This document shows positions 40,681-51,797 of a stretch of DNA of 64,000 bases, one piece after another. The stretch lies in contig NZ_FODZ01000005.1 in NCBI RefSeq assembly GCF_900110505.1, forward strand, positions 186,001 through 250,000. The letters run 5' to 3'. How positions within the stretch are numbered: the stretch's first letter is position 1; each line of letters opens with the position of its first letter. The position numbers and the translations under genes were made by a program. The DNA comes from Luteibacter sp. UNC138MFCol5.1. GTDB taxonomy: Bacteria > Pseudomonadota > Gammaproteobacteria > Xanthomonadales > Rhodanobacteraceae. Below the pieces are notes generated by a model. It was not told where the DNA came from. It did not search any database and saw only the letters and a list, made by a program, of their open reading frames with translations.

Positions 40681-40965
40681 TCAGGCCGCGTGCAGGTGCA
40701 CGCCGAGCGCGCGCATCACGCGCATGACGGTGGCGAACTCGGGGTTGCCGTCCGTCGCCAGCGCCCTGTAGAGGCCTTCGCGCGAGATGCCGCTGGCGCG
40801 TGCGACGTGCGTCATGCCGCGCGCGCGCGCGATGTCGCCAAGCGCGGCGCGTACGAGGCTGCCATCGCCTGGGTCGTCGGCGAGACAGGCGTTGAGGTAG
40901 CGCGTCTGGTCGGCCTCGGTCCGGAGGTGGTCGGCGGCATCCCAGCGTGTGAATCGTTCTTTCAT
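40681..40965 (-). CDS. HigA-like antitoxin (putative addiction-module antidote)
   Basis: A 94-residue DNA-binding antitoxin. The C-terminal half holds a helix-turn-helix (LGDIARARGMTHVARASGIS then REGLYRALATDGNPEF), typical of the antidote family paired with RelE/HigB-like toxins. Its ATG overlaps the toxin stop as ATGA, so it is translated after the toxin, the HigBA order. It should neutralise the toxin and repress the operon. Confidence 0.9.
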   Translation of the reverse strand: MKERFTRWDAADHLRTEADQTRYLNACLADDPGDGSLVRAALGDIARARGMTHVARASGISREGLYRALATDGNPEFATVMRVMRALGVHLHAA

Positions 40966-41264
40966 GCACCGTGGTCCCATGCTGCGGCGATGGCGATCGC
41001 CCGTTCGATGTCGGCGCGCTGACTGCTCTTGTCGCCGCCTGTCAGAAGGATGACCAGCGCCGACGCGCGCACGATGTAGTAGAGGCGATATCCGGGACCG
41101 CAGGCGATGCGCATCTCGCGGACACCCGATCCGACGTGCTTGACGTCGCCCGGATGACCCAACGACATACGACGCAACCTCGCCTGTATGCGCGCAGTCG
41201 CGTCCGCATCGCGAAGCCGCGAAAACCAGCGCCGGAATGTCTCGCTCTGGACGATCTCATACAT
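40962..41264 (-). CDS. RelE/HigB-like toxin (addiction-module killer protein)
   Basis: A 100-residue member of the RelE/ParE superfamily, the Gp49-like killer type, expected to cleave mRNA on ribosomes. The ATG at 41264 (MYEIVQSETFRRWFSRLRDA) begins the conserved N-terminus; core motifs are VREMRIACGPGYRLYYIV and LLTGGDKSSQRADIERAI, including the GDKSSQ motif. It is first in a two-gene operon with the antitoxin. An inverted repeat lies 9 bases before the start. Confidence 0.92.
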   Translation of the reverse strand: MYEIVQSETFRRWFSRLRDADATARIQARLRRMSLGHPGDVKHVGSGVREMRIACGPGYRLYYIVRASALVILLTGGDKSSQRADIERAIAIAAAWDHGA

Positions 41265-41272
41265 GGATCGAC

Positions 41273-41290
41273 CGTAACCCATAAGTTACG
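41273..41290. promoter_or_regulatory. Inverted repeat upstream of the toxin gene, likely autoregulatory operator
   Basis: CGTAAC-CCATAA-GTTACG, perfect 6-base arms, just ahead of the toxin start at 41264. Position and symmetry fit the operator bound by an antitoxin or complex. Confidence 0.6.
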
Positions 41291-41363
41291 CTCGTGACCT
41301 ATGGATTACAAGCCTCGCGCCGTGGTCCGACGCAATCGCCGGCGCAATCGCCGGCGGTGCGAC

Positions 41364-44375
<3,012 letters not shown>

Positions 44376-44462
44376 CCGTACCGATCCTGCCCGCGCGATC
44401 AAAACAGGAAGCTTAGCAAACGCAGGATGAGGAACCCGTAGGACTTTTTACCCAGTGGACCG

Positions 44463-44483
44463 GCCCGGTTCAGCGAGCCGGGC
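44463..44483 (-). terminator. Hairpin after gpsA
   Basis: GCCCGGTTC and GAGCCGGGC form a 9-base stem (one G-U pair) with a 3-base loop, 19 bases past the gpsA stop. There is only a weak T-rich stretch further on, so termination efficiency is uncertain. Confidence 0.5.
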
Positions 44484-44501
44484 GTCGGCCTGGCCCGCGT
44501 C

Positions 44502-45536
44502 TCAGCGCCGGTTGGCGAACAGGTCGACCGGGTACTCGGCCTTCTGCTCACGGCCCATCAGGCTGCGCAGGCCCTCGGCGGGTGTGACTTCACCATGCAG
44601 CACGGCACGCACCGCGGCCGAGATCGGCAGATCCAGCCCGTGGAAGCCGGCGAGCCGGGCCACCTCGTCGGCCGTGACGACACTCTCGACCACCTGGCCG
44701 ATCTGGCGCACGGCCTCGTCGAGCGGAATGCCCTTGCCGAGGGCGAGGCCCAGCCGGCGGTTGCGCGAGAGGTCGCCCGTGCACGTGAGCACGAGGTCGC
44801 CGAGGCCCGCCAGTCCCATCAGGGTCTCGGCGCGCGCGCCCAGCGCCACGCCGAGCCGCAGCATTTCGTTCATGCCACGGGTGATGAGGCCCGCGCGCGC
44901 ATTGAGCCCAAGCTCCATGCCGTCGGCCACGCCCGTCGCCACCGCGAGCACGTTCTTCATCGCGCCACCGAGCTCGGCGCCGAGGATGTCGTTGCCCGTG
45001 TAGGCACGGAAGTTCGGCGCGTGCAGCAGCACGGCGAGCTCCTTGCCGAAGGCTTCGTCGGTCGCGTGCACCGTGACCGCGCTGGGCAGGCCCGCCGTGA
45101 CTTCGCGCGCGAACGAGGGTCCGGTGACGACCGCCGCGGGGCGTCCCGGCAGCTTCTCGTTGACGAGCTCGTGCAGGAAACGGCCGGTGCCGGTCTCGAA
45201 GCCCTTGGTCGCCCAGGAGATCTTCGCTCCGGCCTCGAGCAGCGGCACGATCTGGTCGAGCATCGCCGCGAAGGCGTGGCTCGGCACCACCATGAGGACG
45301 ATGTCCGCGCCGCGCAGCACCGCCGCGAGATCGGACTCATAGGCAAGCTCGGGCGGAAGGTCGAGATCGGGCAGGTAACGCAGGTTGCGGCGCGCGGCGG
45401 CCATGGCCGCGAGCGCGTCCGCGTCGCGCCCCCACAGTCGCGTGGGGACGTCGTTGCGCGCCAGCAGCGCGGCCAGCGCGGTACCCCAGGACCCGGCGCC
45501 GAGAACGGCGACGGTGGGTCGGGAAGCGGCGCTCAT
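44502..45536 (-). CDS. gpsA: Glycerol-3-phosphate dehydrogenase [NAD(P)+]
   Basis: Reduces dihydroxyacetone phosphate to sn-glycerol 3-phosphate for phospholipid synthesis. The 344-residue protein has the nucleotide-binding [18 protein letters not shown], the VVPSHAF and [15 protein letters not shown] motifs, and the catalytic lysine region ([18 protein letters not shown]). Its start lies four bases after the secB stop, the same secB-gpsA pairing seen in E. coli. Its product is the substrate of PlsB, encoded at the right edge of the window. Confidence 0.97.
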   Translation of the reverse strand: MSAASRPTVAVLGAGSWGTALAALLARNDVPTRLWGRDADALAAMAAARRNLRYLPDLDLPPELAYESDLAAVLRGADIVLMVVPSHAFAAMLDQIVPLLEAGAKISWATKGFETGTGRFLHELVNEKLPGRPAAVVTGPSFAREVTAGLPSAVTVHATDEAFGKELAVLLHAPNFRAYTGNDILGAELGGAMKNVLAVATGVADGMELGLNARAGLITRGMNEMLRLGVALGARAETLMGLAGLGDLVLTCTGDLSRNRRLGLALGKGIPLDEAVRQIGQVVESVVTADEVARLAGFHGLDLPISAAVRAVLHGEVTPAEGLRSLMGREQKAEYPVDLFANRR

Positions 45537-45540
45537 CGCG

Positions 45541-46032
45541 TCAGCTGTTGAGGGTATGGGCACCCACGCCTTCGACCTGCTGGCGCTGCTGCTCCGCGTA
45601 GAGGGCGTCGAAGTTGATCGGCTGCAGCAGGAACGGGGGGAAACCACCCTCCTGGATCATCGCCGAGACCATCTGGCGGCCGTACGGGAACAGCAGGTTC
45701 GGGCAGTAGGAGCCGAGGATGCCGTCGCGGTCTTCGTCGCTGAAGCCGGCGATGCCGAAGATGCCGGCCTGATGCACTTCGGCCAGGTACGCCGTGCGCT
45801 CGCCCAGGTTGCAGGTGAGGGTCAGGCTGAGGACGACTTCGAACAGATCGTTGCCCAGGTCCGTCGCCTTGTGGCCCAGATTGAGCTGGACCTGCGGCTG
45901 CGCCTCGGTCTCGCCCATTTCCTGGAACACCTGCGGGGCGTTCGGGGCTTCGAAGGAGGCGTCCTTCACGTAGATCTTCTGCAGCACGAGCTGCGGCTGG
46001 CCGGCCTGGCCGTTGGCGGTGATTTCTGCCAT
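45541..46032 (-). CDS. secB: Protein-export chaperone SecB
   Basis: Homotetrameric chaperone that keeps preproteins unfolded and delivers them to SecA. The 163-residue product has the core [20 protein letters not shown] and [20 protein letters not shown] (with the GGFPP turn). The ATG at 46032 is behind GAGGA. It is first in secB-gpsA. Confidence 0.96.
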   Translation of the reverse strand: MAEITANGQAGQPQLVLQKIYVKDASFEAPNAPQVFQEMGETEAQPQVQLNLGHKATDLGNDLFEVVLSLTLTCNLGERTAYLAEVHQAGIFGIAGFSDEDRDGILGSYCPNLLFPYGRQMVSAMIQEGGFPPFLLQPINFDALYAEQQRQQVEGVGAHTLNS

Positions 46033-46336
46033 TGCGTTGTCCTCGGGAAGGCGTCGTCTGGAGTGGGCGTGTGCCGGGGGCACGAAAGCCGGGATTGTTT
46101 CATACAACACGGCGCGGCGCACAGTCCGGCTTGCGCGGGCACGTGGGATTCTGAGAGAATGCCCGGCTTCCCTATGCCAACCCGATGCGTCGGGCAGGCC
46201 CGTCACGCGATGCGGGCCCTCAGCGGCGGAAGCGCTCCACCCTCCAGCCATCGCGTGGCGCCCGGTCGAACGGCGCGTCGCTGGGCCGTCGCCGTCCTGG
46301 CCAAAGGATGGTCCAACGAATCTAGAGGAGGTCATC
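46033..46336. promoter_or_regulatory. Divergent secB-rpmB intergenic region
   Basis: 304 bases without a gene. TTGCGC and GAGAAT at 18-base spacing (about 46133-46162) may be the rpmB promoter, giving a leader of about 170 bases for the L28-L33 mRNA. I see no recognised riboswitch or autogenous-control structure. The secB promoter should lie in the first 80 bases but is not clear. Confidence 0.4.
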
Positions 46337-46573
46337 ATGGCCCGTAGATGCCAAGTCACCAACAAGGGTGTGCAGACCGGTAACAACGTCTCGCACGCGA
46401 ACAACAAGACCCGTCGCCGCTGGCTGCCGAACCTGCACGAGCGTCGCTTCTGGGTCGCTAGCGAGAACCGCTGGGTGAAGCTGCGCGTTTCCAACCACGC
46501 GCTGCGCACCATCGACAAGAACGGCATCGAAGCCGTGCTGGCCGACCTCCGTTCCCGCGGCGAAAAGATCTAA
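46337..46573 (+). CDS. rpmB: 50S ribosomal protein L28
   Basis: Structural protein of the large ribosomal subunit, 78 residues ([20 protein letters not shown] start, ending [12 protein letters not shown]). The ATG at 46337 is preceded by GAGGAGG. It forms the conserved rpmB-rpmG operon; rpmG begins 11 bases after its stop. Confidence 0.98.
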   Translation: MARRCQVTNKGVQTGNNVSHANNKTRRRWLPNLHERRFWVASENRWVKLRVSNHALRTIDKNGIEAVLADLRSRGEKI

Positions 46574-46584
46574 GGAGATCGAAC

Positions 46585-46749
46585 ATGGCAAGCAAGCGCG
46601 ATAAGCACCGCCTGATTTCCACCGCGGGCACCGGTCACTTCTACACGACCACCAAGAACAAGAAGAACACCCCGGAAAAGATGGTCTTCATGAAGTACGA
46701 CCCCGTCGTCCGGAAGCACGTCGAATACAAGGAAGGCAAGATCAAGTGA
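46585..46749 (+). CDS. rpmG: 50S ribosomal protein L33
   Basis: A 54-residue large-subunit protein ([20 protein letters not shown], then [20 protein letters not shown], then [13 protein letters not shown]). AAGGAG precedes its ATG. This is the form without zinc-ribbon cysteines (C-minus), so it would not change under zinc limitation. Two near-identical terminators follow. Confidence 0.97.
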   Translation: MASKRDKHRLISTAGTGHFYTTTKNKKNTPEKMVFMKYDPVVRKHVEYKEGKIK

Positions 46750-46758
46750 TCTCGCGAA

Positions 46759-46786
46759 GAAAGCCGCCGAAAGGCGGCTTTCTTTT
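46759..46786 (+). terminator. rpmG terminator, first copy
   Basis: AAAGCCGCC-GAAA-GGCGGCTTT (46760-46781) followed by TCTTTT, 10 bases past the stop. Confidence 0.92.
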
Positions 46787-46820
46787 GCCTTGATAAAAGC
46801 TTGCCATCTCGCGATGGCCG

Positions 46821-46846
46821 GAGCCGCCGAAAGGCGGCTTTCTTTT
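46821..46846 (+). terminator. Second, near-identical terminator
   Basis: AGCCGCC-GAAA-GGCGGCT (46822-46839) followed by TTCTTTTTG. It repeats the rpmG terminator about 60 bases later and abuts the end of the convergent NmrA-like gene. Confidence 0.88.
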
Positions 46847-46850
46847 TGCT

Positions 46851-47765
46851 TCAACACTCGAGGCGGGATCGCAGGTAGCCCTCGACGTCGACCGTCTCGT
46901 AACCGTGCCGCCGGTTGAACGTCCGCGACATCTCCCACCACATCCCGTCACCGCGCGCGAAGGCGGCCCGGTATCGCGCCATCACGTCGTCGGGCGCGTT
47001 GGCGAGATCGGCGTGCAGCCTGTCGAGCGTCCACAGCGTCCTTTCGACCTTCTTCCCCGTGACGCGCTCGACCACGTCCGCCAGCTCGCCGTACGAGATC
47101 GTGTCGCCGGCCAGGTAGACGACCTCGTTCGCGATCCGAGGCTCGGCCAGAAGAATCTCCGTCGTGAGCCTGCCGATATCGTCGGGCGTGGTGACGGTGA
47201 CTCGTGTTTCCCAGCTGCCGAGGCCGTTGACCTTTCCCGCGTCGAGGCCGACCACGCCGAACGCCGGCTCGAACAGGAAACTCGTGAACATGCCCGTCGA
47301 CACGATCACCCATTCGGTTCCCCGCTGCGCACGCAGCACCTGACGGACGTCGTATTGCTCGTCGAAGACGGGCTGCCCACTGCCACGTCCGACGACGTCG
47401 TAATCCACCCCGAACTGCCACGGGAAGTAACGGCGAACCCCTGCCGCCAGCACGGCGCGCGTGATCTTCATCTGCGTTCCCGGACCCGCGACGAACCCGG
47501 TCGCGTTCAGCACCGTGCGGTACCGCGAGAAGAGCGCCGCCAGCGATGCTTCGTCCGCCATGAGGTCGAAGCCGATGACGTCGACGCCCAACCGTTCGAG
47601 CGCCTCCTGCCCCGACGGCTCGGTCAGGCTCGCCGGCGACACCAGCACCGTCAGTCGGTGGCCCGCCGCCCGAGCGCGCGGCGCCAGCGCGCGCAGCACC
47701 GCCATGCCCAGCTGTCCCGCGCCGAGGACGAGGACGTCCTTGAGCACTTCGCTTTCGTTCACCAT
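46851..47765 (-). CDS. NmrA-like NAD(P)-binding reductase
   Basis: A 304-residue short-chain-type oxidoreductase or redox sensor. The N-terminal Rossmann motif VLVLGAGQLGMAVLRALAPR and the isoflavone-reductase-like pattern (GVRRYFPWQFGVDYDVVGRG) fit the NmrA/aromatic-alcohol-reductase group. No classic Tyr-x3-Lys pair is obvious. The start at 47765 (MVNESEVLKDVLVLG) is chosen; an in-frame extension upstream would overlap the LysR promoter region. It diverges from a LysR regulator with a 147-base spacer, the typical target layout. Confidence 0.85.
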   Translation of the reverse strand: MVNESEVLKDVLVLGAGQLGMAVLRALAPRARAAGHRLTVLVSPASLTEPSGQEALERLGVDVIGFDLMADEASLAALFSRYRTVLNATGFVAGPGTQMKITRAVLAAGVRRYFPWQFGVDYDVVGRGSGQPVFDEQYDVRQVLRAQRGTEWVIVSTGMFTSFLFEPAFGVVGLDAGKVNGLGSWETRVTVTTPDDIGRLTTEILLAEPRIANEVVYLAGDTISYGELADVVERVTGKKVERTLWTLDRLHADLANAPDDVMARYRAAFARGDGMWWEMSRTFNRRHGYETVDVEGYLRSRLEC

Positions 47766-47912
47766 GTTGTTCGCCCTCTTCGATGCAATGACCAAGCCAG
47801 CCACCATGGTGCTCGATGAGAAGCCGGTGATAGGCTGCGCGCGCACGACTTCATAGTTCGTCATCGCGCAACAATCCTGGTCGGTGCGCCGGCCGCGCCA
47901 CGGAGCCCCCGC

Positions 47913-48815
47913 ATGGATCGTCTGCAGGCGATGGAGACCTTCATTCGCGTGATCGAGGCCGGCAGCTTCCGCGGGGCCGCCGAGACGATGCACGTCCTTC
48001 CGTCGACGGTGACGCGCACCATCAAGGAGCTCGAAGCGCATCTGGGCGCGCGACTGCTTAACCGGACGACCCGCTCCCTGAGCCTCACGGACGCGGGCCT
48101 GCGCTACTTCGACAGCTGCAAGGCGATCCTGCACGACGTGCGGGCGGCGGAGGCCACGGCTCAGCAGGCCGGCGCGCCCCGAGGATCGATCACGATCGGC
48201 ACCACCCCGTCGCTCGCGACGCATTTCATCATTCCCGCCCTGGGCGGCTTCCACGCACGGTATCCGGGCATCGACCTCGACCTGCACCTGGCGGACGCCA
48301 CCGTCGACGTCATCCAGCGCGGCATCGACTGCGTGATCCGGGCCGGCGAGCTTCGCCCCTCGCGCCTCGTCGCCCGTCGCCTCGGCGCGTTCCGATGGTA
48401 CGTGTGCGGTTCACCGGCGTACTTCGAACGTCACGGCATGCCCGACTCCATCGAGGCACTGGGCCGGCACACGGCCGTTGGCTACGTGAACAGCCAGACG
48501 GGCCGCTCGATCGCGTGGCCGTTCCGGCAAGGGACGGAGACGGTGAGCATCGCGATGAAGGAACGCGTCCGCGTCAACGACACCGATGCGTATGTCGCGG
48601 CCGGCATGGCCGGGCTGGGCCTGATCCGTGCCGCCAGCTACATGGTGCGCGAGCCGCTCGCGGAGGGGCGTCTGATCCGGGTGCTCGCCGATGTCGATGC
48701 GCCCCTGGAACCGGTGTCGGCCCTCTATCCGCAGAGTCGCCACCTCGCCCCCGCCGTGCGCGCCTTCATCGACTGGGCCGTCGAACTGTTCGCCGACGCG
48801 GCACGACACTGGTGA
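47913..48815 (+). CDS. LysR-family transcriptional regulator
   Basis: A 300-residue regulator with the N-terminal winged helix (MDRLQAMETFIRVIEAGSFR, then AAETMHVLPSTVTRTIKELE) and a periplasmic-binding-protein-like effector domain from about residue 90 (GSITIGTTPSLATHFIIPAL). It diverges from the NmrA-like reductase gene and most likely controls that gene and itself. I could not define a convincing T-N11-A box in the 147-base spacer. It ends at a shared terminator with the desaturase gene. Confidence 0.93.
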   Translation: MDRLQAMETFIRVIEAGSFRGAAETMHVLPSTVTRTIKELEAHLGARLLNRTTRSLSLTDAGLRYFDSCKAILHDVRAAEATAQQAGAPRGSITIGTTPSLATHFIIPALGGFHARYPGIDLDLHLADATVDVIQRGIDCVIRAGELRPSRLVARRLGAFRWYVCGSPAYFERHGMPDSIEALGRHTAVGYVNSQTGRSIAWPFRQGTETVSIAMKERVRVNDTDAYVAAGMAGLGLIRAASYMVREPLAEGRLIRVLADVDAPLEPVSALYPQSRHLAPAVRAFIDWAVELFADAARHW

Positions 48816-48828
48816 TCGTCCACGCATG

Positions 48829-48866
48829 AAAAAGGCGCCGACCCTCCCGAGTCGGCGCCCTTTCGG
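48829..48866. terminator. Terminator between lysR-type gene and desaturase gene
   Basis: GGCGCCGAC (48834-48842) and GTCGGCGCC (48851-48859) form a 9-base stem with an 8-base loop. It is followed by CTTTC on the plus strand and by TTTTT on the minus strand, so it serves both convergent genes. Confidence 0.85.
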
Positions 48867-48885
48867 ACCCGCGTGGCGCTTCGAT

Positions 48886-50079
48886 TCAGACGCCGACCGC
48901 GGAGTACCCCTTCAGGCGCTGCGCGAACTGCTGGAGCGAACGAATGCCGCTCTGCTCCGCCTCGACGATCCACTGCTGGAGCGCCTTGAGCGACTTCTCC
49001 GCACCGCGCTCTTCCATCAGCGCGACGAGGCGAGCGCGGAACTCGCACACGGTCTGCAGCGCGGGGCGATTGGCGAGCGCGGCATGCATGCGCTCGCGGG
49101 CGTCGTTGTCCAGCCAGCGGCCGCCATCGGCCAGCGCGCGGCGCAGGCGACGCGGAATGGCCTTGATGCTCTCGCCGGCCTGGCCGACTTCCTCGCGCAT
49201 CGTCGGCAGGATGACGTTGCGGTAGTAATCGGTGGTGGCCTGGAACCGCAGCGCGAGCACGCCCTTGAGCGTCTCGGCGTCCGGCAGGTGGACGTTCGGG
49301 CGGATGTTCAGCGTCGGCGCGACGCGGAGCACCTTTGCGAGGCCGAGGAAGCGCAGGCCGCAGATGGCCGCCCAGCCGATGTCGAACTCCCACTTGCGCA
49401 GCGCGAACTTCGCCGAGCTCGGGAACGCGTGGTGATTGTTGTGCAGCTCTTCGCCACCGATCCAGAAGCCCCACGGCGAGATGTTCGTGGCCGTGTCGGA
49501 GCTCTCGAAGTTGCGGTAGCCCCACCAGTGGCCGATGCCGTTGACGAAACCGGCGGCCCAGAACGGGATCCAGATCATCTGCACCGCCCAAAGCGCCATG
49601 CCGACCACGCCGAACAGCGACAGGTCGATCACGGCCATGAGGACCGGACCCCAGTACGGGTGCTTGCCGAACAGGTGACGCTCGAACCAGTCGTCGGGCG
49701 TGCCGCGACCGTACTTCTCCATGTCGGCCTTGTTTTCGCTGGCCTCACGGTAGAGGGAGACGCCGTCGAGGAAGACCTTCTTGATGCCGAAGATCTGCGG
49801 GCTGTGCGGATCCTCCTCGGTCTCGACCTTGGCGTGGTGCTTGCGGTGGATGGCCACCCACTCCTTCACCACCATGCCCGTGGTCAGCCAGCCCCAGAAA
49901 CGGAAGAAGCCGTTGAGGGTCCAGTGGAAATCCACGCCGCGATGGGTCGCGCTACGGTGGTAGTAGAGCGTCACCGTGAAGATGGTGAGCTGGGTGACCA
50001 CCAGCATGTACACGACGATCTCGCCCCAGCTTGCGCGGGTGAGGCCGTTGGACAGGAAATCGAGCAGGGTGTCGAGCAT
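48886..50079 (-). CDS. Acyl-lipid/acyl-CoA fatty-acid desaturase
   Basis: Membrane di-iron enzyme that inserts a double bond into saturated acyl chains, controlling membrane fluidity. The 397-residue protein has all three histidine boxes of the delta-9 class: HRSATH (about 41-46), HRKHH (about 78-82) and HNNHH (about 213-217), between about four hydrophobic segments. The C-terminal 110 residues are soluble and helical. The upstream 234-base region contains repeated ACCAG motifs near 50120-50133, but no recognisable FadR, FabR or DesT palindrome. Confidence 0.92.
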   Translation of the reverse strand: MLDTLLDFLSNGLTRASWGEIVVYMLVVTQLTIFTVTLYYHRSATHRGVDFHWTLNGFFRFWGWLTTGMVVKEWVAIHRKHHAKVETEEDPHSPQIFGIKKVFLDGVSLYREASENKADMEKYGRGTPDDWFERHLFGKHPYWGPVLMAVIDLSLFGVVGMALWAVQMIWIPFWAAGFVNGIGHWWGYRNFESSDTATNISPWGFWIGGEELHNNHHAFPSSAKFALRKWEFDIGWAAICGLRFLGLAKVLRVAPTLNIRPNVHLPDAETLKGVLALRFQATTDYYRNVILPTMREEVGQAGESIKAIPRRLRRALADGGRWLDNDARERMHAALANRPALQTVCEFRARLVALMEERGAEKSLKALQQWIVEAEQSGIRSLQQFAQRLKGYSAVGV

Positions 50080-50313
50080 TCAGTCGGTACCGCGCGGGAA
50101 GTGAAGGGATCGTGCCTGACCAGTCTAACCAGCCGGTTCCATACCCACCAGCACGGTTTCCGGCGATTTGTGAAAACGGCGGTTGTCGGATCCGGCGGCC
50201 ATTCCGCACAATCGCGGGATGACACCGACGCCCACCGTTCATCCGCCCGCCGCCCCGTCGACACGATGGGAGCAGGATTCTGCAAGAAGCGCGGCGATGG
50301 GCGACGTACGGGC

Positions 50314-51045
50314 ATGATCGGAGACGGCTTGCTGAACGTCGAAGGCGTTTCACGCCGCCGCGCCGGCCGCGCGGCGGTCGCCGACGTCTCGTTCCGCCTG
50401 AACGGCGGTGAAGTGCTTGGCCTGCTCGGCGTCAATGGCGCGGGCAAATCCACGACGCTTTCGATGCTCGCGGGCGCCCTGCGACCCGATCGCGGACGGA
50501 TCCTCCTGGCCGGAAAGGATTTCGTGGCCCACCCCGGCCTGGCACGCACGCTCGTGGGCTGGCTCCCCGAAAGCGCCCCCTTGTGGCCCGAACTTTCGGT
50601 CGACGAGCACCTGCTGGCGTTCGCCCGGCTGCGCGGGGCGACGCGCGCGGCCGCTCGCCGGGCGGCCGATGCGATGGTCGCGCGCCTCCAGCTGGAGCCG
50701 CTGCGGCGGCGGATGGCCGGAGTCCTTTCCCAGGGCCAACGCCAGCGGCTGGGGCTGGCGTGCGCCCTCGTGCACGATCCGGCGTTGATCATCCTCGACG
50801 AACCGGCGAACGCGCTCGATCCCGTCCAGGTCGGCGAGTTGCGCAAGCTCATCCGCGAGCGCGCCGCCGCCGGAGCGGCAATCATTCTTTCCACGCATGT
50901 GCTCGGCGAGGTCGTCGCCGTGTGCGACCGGGTGGCGATCCTCCACCAGGGCTCGCTCCGCCATGACGCCCCGCTGCAGGGCGACGAAGGCGGCAAGGCG
51001 CTGGAGGCCACCTTCTTCGGCATCGCCACGGGGAACGCGGCATGA
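50314..51045 (+). CDS. ABC transporter ATP-binding protein (GldA-like)
   Basis: A 243-residue ATPase with Walker A LGVNGAGKSTTLSML, signature VLSQGQRQRLGLACALVHDP and Walker B LIILDEPANALDP. It is the first gene of a four-gene, overlapping operon with a GldF-like permease, a GldG-like protein and a small membrane-anchored protein. In Bacteroidetes GldAFG supports gliding; homologous clusters in non-gliding proteobacteria have unknown cargo. An upstream in-frame reading through the intergenic region is rejected. Confidence 0.9.
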   Translation: MIGDGLLNVEGVSRRRAGRAAVADVSFRLNGGEVLGLLGVNGAGKSTTLSMLAGALRPDRGRILLAGKDFVAHPGLARTLVGWLPESAPLWPELSVDEHLLAFARLRGATRAAARRAADAMVARLQLEPLRRRMAGVLSQGQRQRLGLACALVHDPALIILDEPANALDPVQVGELRKLIRERAAAGAAIILSTHVLGEVVAVCDRVAILHQGSLRHDAPLQGDEGGKALEATFFGIATGNAA

Positions 51046-51797
51046 CCGTCCTCGCCGTCACGCGACTCGAACTCCGCCGCCTCGCGGTCCGTCCGCTGGC
51101 CTGGGCGCTCGCCGCGCTCACCATCGCCTGGCTCGCGTGGACCTTCATCCTCGGCCTCGGCCAGTTCGTCGCCCAGCAGGTGAAATACGCCGCGGTGGCC
51201 GACGCGCCGGGCTTCACCGATCTCGTCGCCATTCCGCTGCTGGCCGAGCTCGCCAAGCTCGCCTTCCTCGTCGTGCCGCTGATGACGATGACGCAGCTCG
51301 CCGGCGAGCGCCGGAACGGCACCCTCGCCCTCCTCGCCTCGACCGGCCTGCCGCCGTGGCGGATCGTGCTCGGCAAGTACCTCGCGGTGCTCGTGTGGCT
51401 CGCCCTGTGGCTGATGGCGACACTCGCCATGCCGCTTGTCGTCGGCCTCGAGTCGACCGCCGACTGGGGCAAGCTGGCCTCGGCCACCCTCGGCACGGCG
51501 CTGATGCTGGCCACGCTCGCCGCCATCGGCATCGCCTGCTCGGCGGCGACGAGCTTTCCCGCCATCGCCGCCGCCATGGCGCTGATCGTCACGCTCGCCT
51601 TGTGGACGATCGACCGGGGCGCCCAGGCGGCCGGCGTGAACGGTGGGTTCCTCGAGTGGCTGACGATGGCGACGCACCTGCAGAACCTCCTGCGCGGCCT
51701 CGTGACCACCGCGGACCTCGCATGGTTCGCGCTCGCGATCGCATTCGCCCTGACCCTCGCGATCCGTCGCCTGGGCGCCGACCGGGAGCGCCAGTGA
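51042..51797 (+). CDS. ABC transporter permease (GldF-like, ABC-2 type)
   Basis: A 251-residue permease with six hydrophobic segments, including TRLELRRLAVRPLAWALAAL near the N-terminus and RRNGTLALLASTGLPPWRIV, the conserved ABC-2 cytoplasmic loop. It overlaps the ATPase gene by four bases and the next gene by one base, so the proteins are made together. Confidence 0.9.
   Translation: MTVLAVTRLELRRLAVRPLAWALAALTIAWLAWTFILGLGQFVAQQVKYAAVADAPGFTDLVAIPLLAELAKLAFLVVPLMTMTQLAGERRNGTLALLASTGLPPWRIVLGKYLAVLVWLALWLMATLAMPLVVGLESTADWGKLASATLGTALMLATLAAIGIACSAATSFPAIAAAMALIVTLALWTIDRGAQAAGVNGGFLEWLTMATHLQNLLRGLVTTADLAWFALAIAFALTLAIRRLGADRERQ

Noticed and set aside
47766-47912. LysR binding box in the divergent spacer
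   Set aside because: Several weak T-N11-A matches occur, none with good dyad symmetry, so none is annotated.
50110-50140. FadR/FabR/DesT operator upstream of the desaturase gene
   Set aside because: ACCAG motifs are direct, not inverted, and no known consensus is matched.
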